NCBI GenBank assembly: GCA_022749755.1
Contig: CM040443.1
Span: forward strand, 2,395,191-2,459,190
Source of the DNA: Azadirachta indica
Lineage: Eukaryota > Streptophyta > Magnoliopsida > Sapindales > Meliaceae
Direction of reading: 5' to 3'
DNA: 64,000 nt
Below the pieces are notes generated by a model. That model was not told where the DNA came from. It saw only the letters and a list, made by a program, of their open reading frames with translations, and did not search any database. Position numbers and translations under genes: made by a program. Numbering within the stretch: the first letter of the stretch is position 1; each line of letters opens with the position of its first letter. Below, one piece after another: positions 60,111 through 64,000 of this stretch.

Positions 60111-62067
60111 GAGTATTAAGGATAAAGTTATACTAAAAAATACGGACTATGTTCAGCAAATACAGGCCTTCTAACATCTTAAGTTTGTTTTTGGGTTTTC
60201 TACAATAATTCCTACAAATAATAAAAAGAAATTCAAAGTAATAAAATTATAAAATAAAATACATCAATAAAGGACATAAATATAACAAAATATTAGAACA
60301 AATATTGATTTATCGATATATAAAAATTAAACAACAATTATAAAATTAAAAAATAATAAACAATTACCCATCAATTTGCCAACATTGATGGTTATCTTCC
60401 AAACCAAACATGCCCTAAGGTTTAACAACCCAACCAAGTTTATTTTATTATATTATGTATAAATTCTATTTTATAATCTCTAAATATATTAAATTGATAT
60501 CCGTACTTTAAATGAGCATAAAATTTTAGTTACCACTAAATTTAAATAAACAAATAAAAAATTAATTATTGATAACAAATTTTATCACTTAATCTTAACA
60601 AGTAAAACTTTTTTGTGTGTGGAAAGAAAATTCTATTTTTTTTTCTTTCTTTTTTCTATGTACTTATTATTTTTATAGGTTTTATAGAATTTTACTTATG
60701 TGGAAAGTTTAAGTGAAAAATAATTAAAGATTTGTGTTTGTTTTGGTCTTTTAATGGTTGAATAAAATAATTAAGGGAATTCTTTTATTAGACTTGAACT
60801 TTACAGAAACATATTATTTCATTATCCCTTGATAATTCGAGTCTAATTTTAATCTTTTTTTTTTTTATTTTCTCTTCAGAAAATCAATTAAGCTGATTTC
60901 AGGGAACTGGAGCAAAATTTAATGAAAAGTTGGTCCAATAGGAAGCCGAGATGTAAGTCTAACATTATCAGTTTTTTTTTTTTTTTGCAAACTCCATAGG
61001 CATGATTTTCTTATGGAATATTCTAAATTGATATGAAAAGTAAAATCAAATATTTATCGTTTTTTAATATTTAGTTAATAATTTTTTTATTTTTTTTTTA
61101 AAAAAAGACACAATTGTTAATTCAATTTGAATATTAGTTTTTTACTTTTAGTTAAACAAATAATTTTAAAATTTTTAAACTTACAAATTTATGTTTAAAT
61201 TAAACACCAATTTTATTATTTTTAAATAATAAAAAATATTTTAGTTTAATATTAAAAAATCATCAATATTTGATTTTGCTTTCCAAATCAATTTTCAAAA
61301 ATTACATAAAAATTATTCATTTATTTAAAGTTAATATTGACTAGAAAATTTTCCATTCATTATTATTTAGAATTTCAAGATACCAATATCAATCTAATTT
61401 ATTATATAATAAATTTTATAAATAGTATAAAAAAAAAACTTTATTAAGTAGTTGAACTACCTTTTGAACCCATAAAATAATTAAATAAACAAATAAGATA
61501 ACAAAAAGTAACACCTTGAGTAATAGGATATTAGAAAATAAAATAAAATAAATGAAAATCAAGTCCATCCAAATTCTGACTCTAATAATGAAATAAAAAT
61601 GAAAATAATATTTAAAATAATTATAGGATATAACAATTCGACAACAGTGATAAAGTTAAAATAATAAACAATTATCCATCAAATTTACTTATTAGAATAT
61701 AGAGGTAAAAAAGTTAAAATATAAAAACTATCAAATATGCCAATTTCTCATTGCTACATTACCGACATTAAGTGTCCTTTTGATTTACTTTTTCTCCAAA
61801 TGACTATTTTAATATTGAAATTTTTTTTAAAATTTTTTAATGCGATTTAATTGACACTGAAGAAAAATGTTTTATTATTAAAAAAGTTATTTTTTTATTT
61901 ATTAAAAAAAATTTAAAATTTAGACTTTTAGCTATAAAATTAGAAGATAAAATTATCTAAAATATTTTTATTTTATTTTAAAAAATTTATATTATTTTCT
62001 TAAAATAGAGTATTAAAAAATTACTCAATTTTTTTCAAAATTTACTCACAATAACTAAACAATCAAT
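60111..62067. other. AT-rich intergenic DNA
   Basis: Long poly(A)/poly(T)-interrupted AT-rich sequence with no supported gene. A short stretch at 60885-60950, between TCTCTTCAG and GTAAGTC, looks exon-like in its borders only. Confidence 0.4.
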
Positions 62068-62281
62068 AAATTTTTATTAAAAATTTTACTTACAATAGTT
62101 CTATTAAAAAAACATCTGTTGTATAAAATTTTACTTAAAAAAATATATCAAACAGATTCTAAATTCTCTTACGTAAATTTTTATTAAATATTTCACTTAC
62201 AATAGTTCTATTAAAAAAATATCTGTTGTATAAAATTTTACTTAAAAAAATATATCAAACGGATTCTAAATTCTCTTATGT
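62068..62281. repeat. 107-bp tandem duplication (two units)
   Basis: Unit 1 is 62068-62174 and unit 2 62175-62281. Both contain CTTACAATAGTTCTATTAAA, CTGTTGTATAAAATTTTACT and AAACGGATTCTAAATTCTCT (A for G in the first). Only a handful of differences separate them, so the duplication is recent. Confidence 0.88.
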
Positions 62282-63291
62282 TGTTATTCTCATGATATTA
62301 AATCAATTAATACTAAATATTTAAAATTTAGTTCAAAAATATTTTATTATTGAAATATGAAATCCATTGTGTAAGTAGTTAATATGTGTTATAAATTATT
62401 TTTAAAATAATTTTTAAAAATTCATCTTCATTATCTAATTGTTGAATAACACTTCACTTCTATATATAATTTTTAAAATAAATTTTGAGATATCTACATT
62501 ACTCAACCCCAATACTTTGAAATATAGTTTATGGTTTATTTTTTCATATTAAAATATTAATCATATTGTAGGAATAATACATTCATTAAATGCATCCTTA
62601 CATATATTTTACATTACGGGTATGTTTGATAGAAGGGTTTAAACTATACTATTTTGTTATTCAAAATAAAAAATTTTTTATTTAGTATTTAGTATAAAGA
62701 CTAGACTGTATAAAAATTAAAAATAATACAATACCAACCTCTTAAATTTGGCACGCCCTTTCCTTAGATCTAACCATATTATTCTATTTTTTGTTTATTT
62801 CTTTAAAAAAAATAAATAAAATAATAATTTTTTAAATTAGTTAATTATAAATTAATTTATAATTAAATAACAACAATAAATTTTATGTAATTATTATATT
62901 ATAATACAATTACACACCAAATATAGTTCATATTAAATCCTTTACAATCCAATCCACTCCGTTACAATTCAATATAGTCCAAATACACCCTGCATATTTT
63001 AAGTTTCAATATTTACCTTAAATTTTAAATTAGAATTCCAACTTTTATATAAAATAATTTAAATTTTATATTGCGAACAAAATAAATACAACAATATGTT
63101 ATATGTATATATATTGAGATCAAAATGTTTGTAGCTTATAGACTAAAGGCTAACAAAAGTGGGATCAACACAATTAATAGCTAAAAACTAAAATAAAATA
63201 AAACAAATTTGGCGAAGCAAAAATCAAGATAAAAAAAAAATTCATAATAGAAATATATATAATTCTTTTTTATAGTGAAGACACAAACTAA
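62282..63291. other. AT-rich intergenic and probable 3' UTR
   Basis: No gene seen. The last 100-200 bp before 63291 probably include the 3' UTR of the minus-strand gene that ends at 63292. Confidence 0.4.
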
Positions 63292-63576
63292 TTAAGTACC
63301 ACAAAGAGCAATAGATAAATCTAAGTTAACATTATATCTCCCTCTTCCTGAAGAACGAAAGCAATCTTTGAAACTGTTATTAGAATTAGGGTATGATGAA
63401 ATTGCTTCTCCCCCCATCTCACTTGTTGAAGAACAACCATTACTTCTCTGTGAAGAAGGTTGAGGCAGTGATAGTGATAAAGATAACTCAAAGTTATTAC
63501 CTTCTTCTCCTCCCCATTTATGATCATGCTTTTGCCTAACTTCCTTTGATCCCTTTTGATCCTCTTGCTTTTCAAC
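63292..63576 (-). CDS. 3' terminal exon of an EAR-motif transcription factor, probably GARP/MYB-like; rest outside the window
   Basis: A minus-strand acceptor TTTGTTTCTCAG ends at 63577. The exon then reads VEKQEDQKGSKEVRQK and continues for 94 codons to TAA (63292-63294). It contains a Leu-Ser repeat LSLSLSLP, a Ser/Asn-rich stretch, and a C-terminal VNLDLSIALCG. Both Leu-rich pieces fit EAR repression motifs (LxLxL type), which recruit TOPLESS-type corepressors. The NLDLSIAL C-terminus recalls plant GARP-family MYB-like proteins with a SHLQ(K/M)YR DNA-binding domain, but that domain is not in the window, so the family is a judgement from the tail only. The reading frame upstream of 63577 is intronic. 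Confidence 0.65.
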   Translation of the reverse strand, partial: VEKQEDQKGSKEVRQKHDHKWGGEEGNNFELSLSLSLPQPSSQRSNGCSSTSEMGGEAISSYPNSNNSFKDCFRSSGRGRYNVNLDLSIALCGT

Positions 63577-64000
63577 CTGAGAAACAAAACACATAGACAT
63601 ACATGAATCATTTATATAATCCTAAGTTTTCATAGTTTAGTGATCTTCAATCTTCTAAGTATGTAACGATTTAATAAAATCGCATTTGTAAGTACTAGTT
63701 GGTTCAATTAATAAAATGAAAAGATTAGAGTAAAGAGCTTAAGTGAAATTTTGTTTTGACAAAAAAAGGGATGAGAAAGGGAAATGAGAGAGGAGGGGGG
63801 AGATAGGTAAGGCAGCCCTAGATTTGAATAAAGGGGTAGTCCTACCACTGAAAACTATAATAAGACTGTTGGTTTAAAACAAGTACTGTCTGTTCCAACG
63901 CAATAAAGTTTCATTTTGAATTTCTATTATTTGGGGTCCCCCCACCTTCCCAATTTATATATTTATAATAATAACTATAAATACTGGACCACTCAATGCA
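63577..64000 (-). other. Intron of the EAR-motif gene, continuing off the window
   Basis: No further exon was recognised up to the window edge. The stretch includes a purine-rich GAGAGAGGAGGGGGGAGA patch near 63786-63803. Confidence 0.4.

Noticed and set aside
60885..60955. Exon-like stretch bounded by TCTCTTCAG and GTAAGTC
   Set aside because: No recognisable protein in any frame and no neighbouring exons; such borders arise by chance in AT-rich DNA.

Overview
This is AT-rich nuclear DNA from a eudicot plant. I infer that from an intron-bearing gene with GT-AG splice sites and plant-like protein, genes of the plant-only S1/SPH family, plant Ty1/copia, Ty3/gypsy, MULE and CACTA elements, and many (TA)n-associated MITEs. 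The species cannot be named from the sequence. Most of the window is repeat-derived; only four loci look like functional host genes: two SPH genes, one THUMP-domain tRNA-modification gene, and the last exon of a probable transcription factor that runs off the right edge.

Region 1 (1-29345) is a tandem array of a ~7.37 kb unit. Units A (1-7365) and B (7366-14736) are nearly identical, and each carries one small secreted S1-family (SPH) gene on the minus strand. A third, older unit survives as two halves: 14852-16325 (matches A 1-1445) and 26658-29345 (matches A ~4145-7357). Between the halves lie non-coding repeat DNA (16326-19300), a decayed Ty3/gypsy remnant (19300-20580 plus 25728-26350), and a Ty1/copia element (20586-25722, 267-bp LTRs, GTTTT target duplication) inserted into the gypsy LTR. 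The third unit has lost its SPH gene; only about the last ten codons remain at 29203-29236.

Region 2 (30084-40914) is a Mutator-like element with long terminal inverted repeats and a decayed MuDR-type transposase. A complete-length but dead CACTA (En/Spm) element (35065-40801, TTT target duplication, TNP2 pseudogene) sits inside its right terminal repeat. A second gypsy LTR fragment follows at about 40936-41480. Region 3 (41630-42720) is a cluster of related MITEs that sit in (TA)n tracts.

Region 4 (46142-50555) is an older, internally deleted copia element without a reverse transcriptase. Its LTR ends only 226 bp upstream of the start codon of the seven-exon THUMP gene (50782-54758, plus strand, 341 aa). 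That gene has a telo-box just before its ATG and a partial antisense tRNA-Gly-like sequence in an intron. Region 5 (54759-63291) is AT-rich intergenic DNA with several inverted-repeat elements, one retroelement-like non-coding block and a 107-bp tandem duplication. Region 6 (63292-63576) is the 3' terminal exon, on the minus strand, of an EAR-motif protein, probably a GARP/MYB-like transcription factor.

There is no operon-like cooperation between genes here. The main biological story is birth and death of a secreted SPH gene cluster, layered with datable nested transposon insertions.
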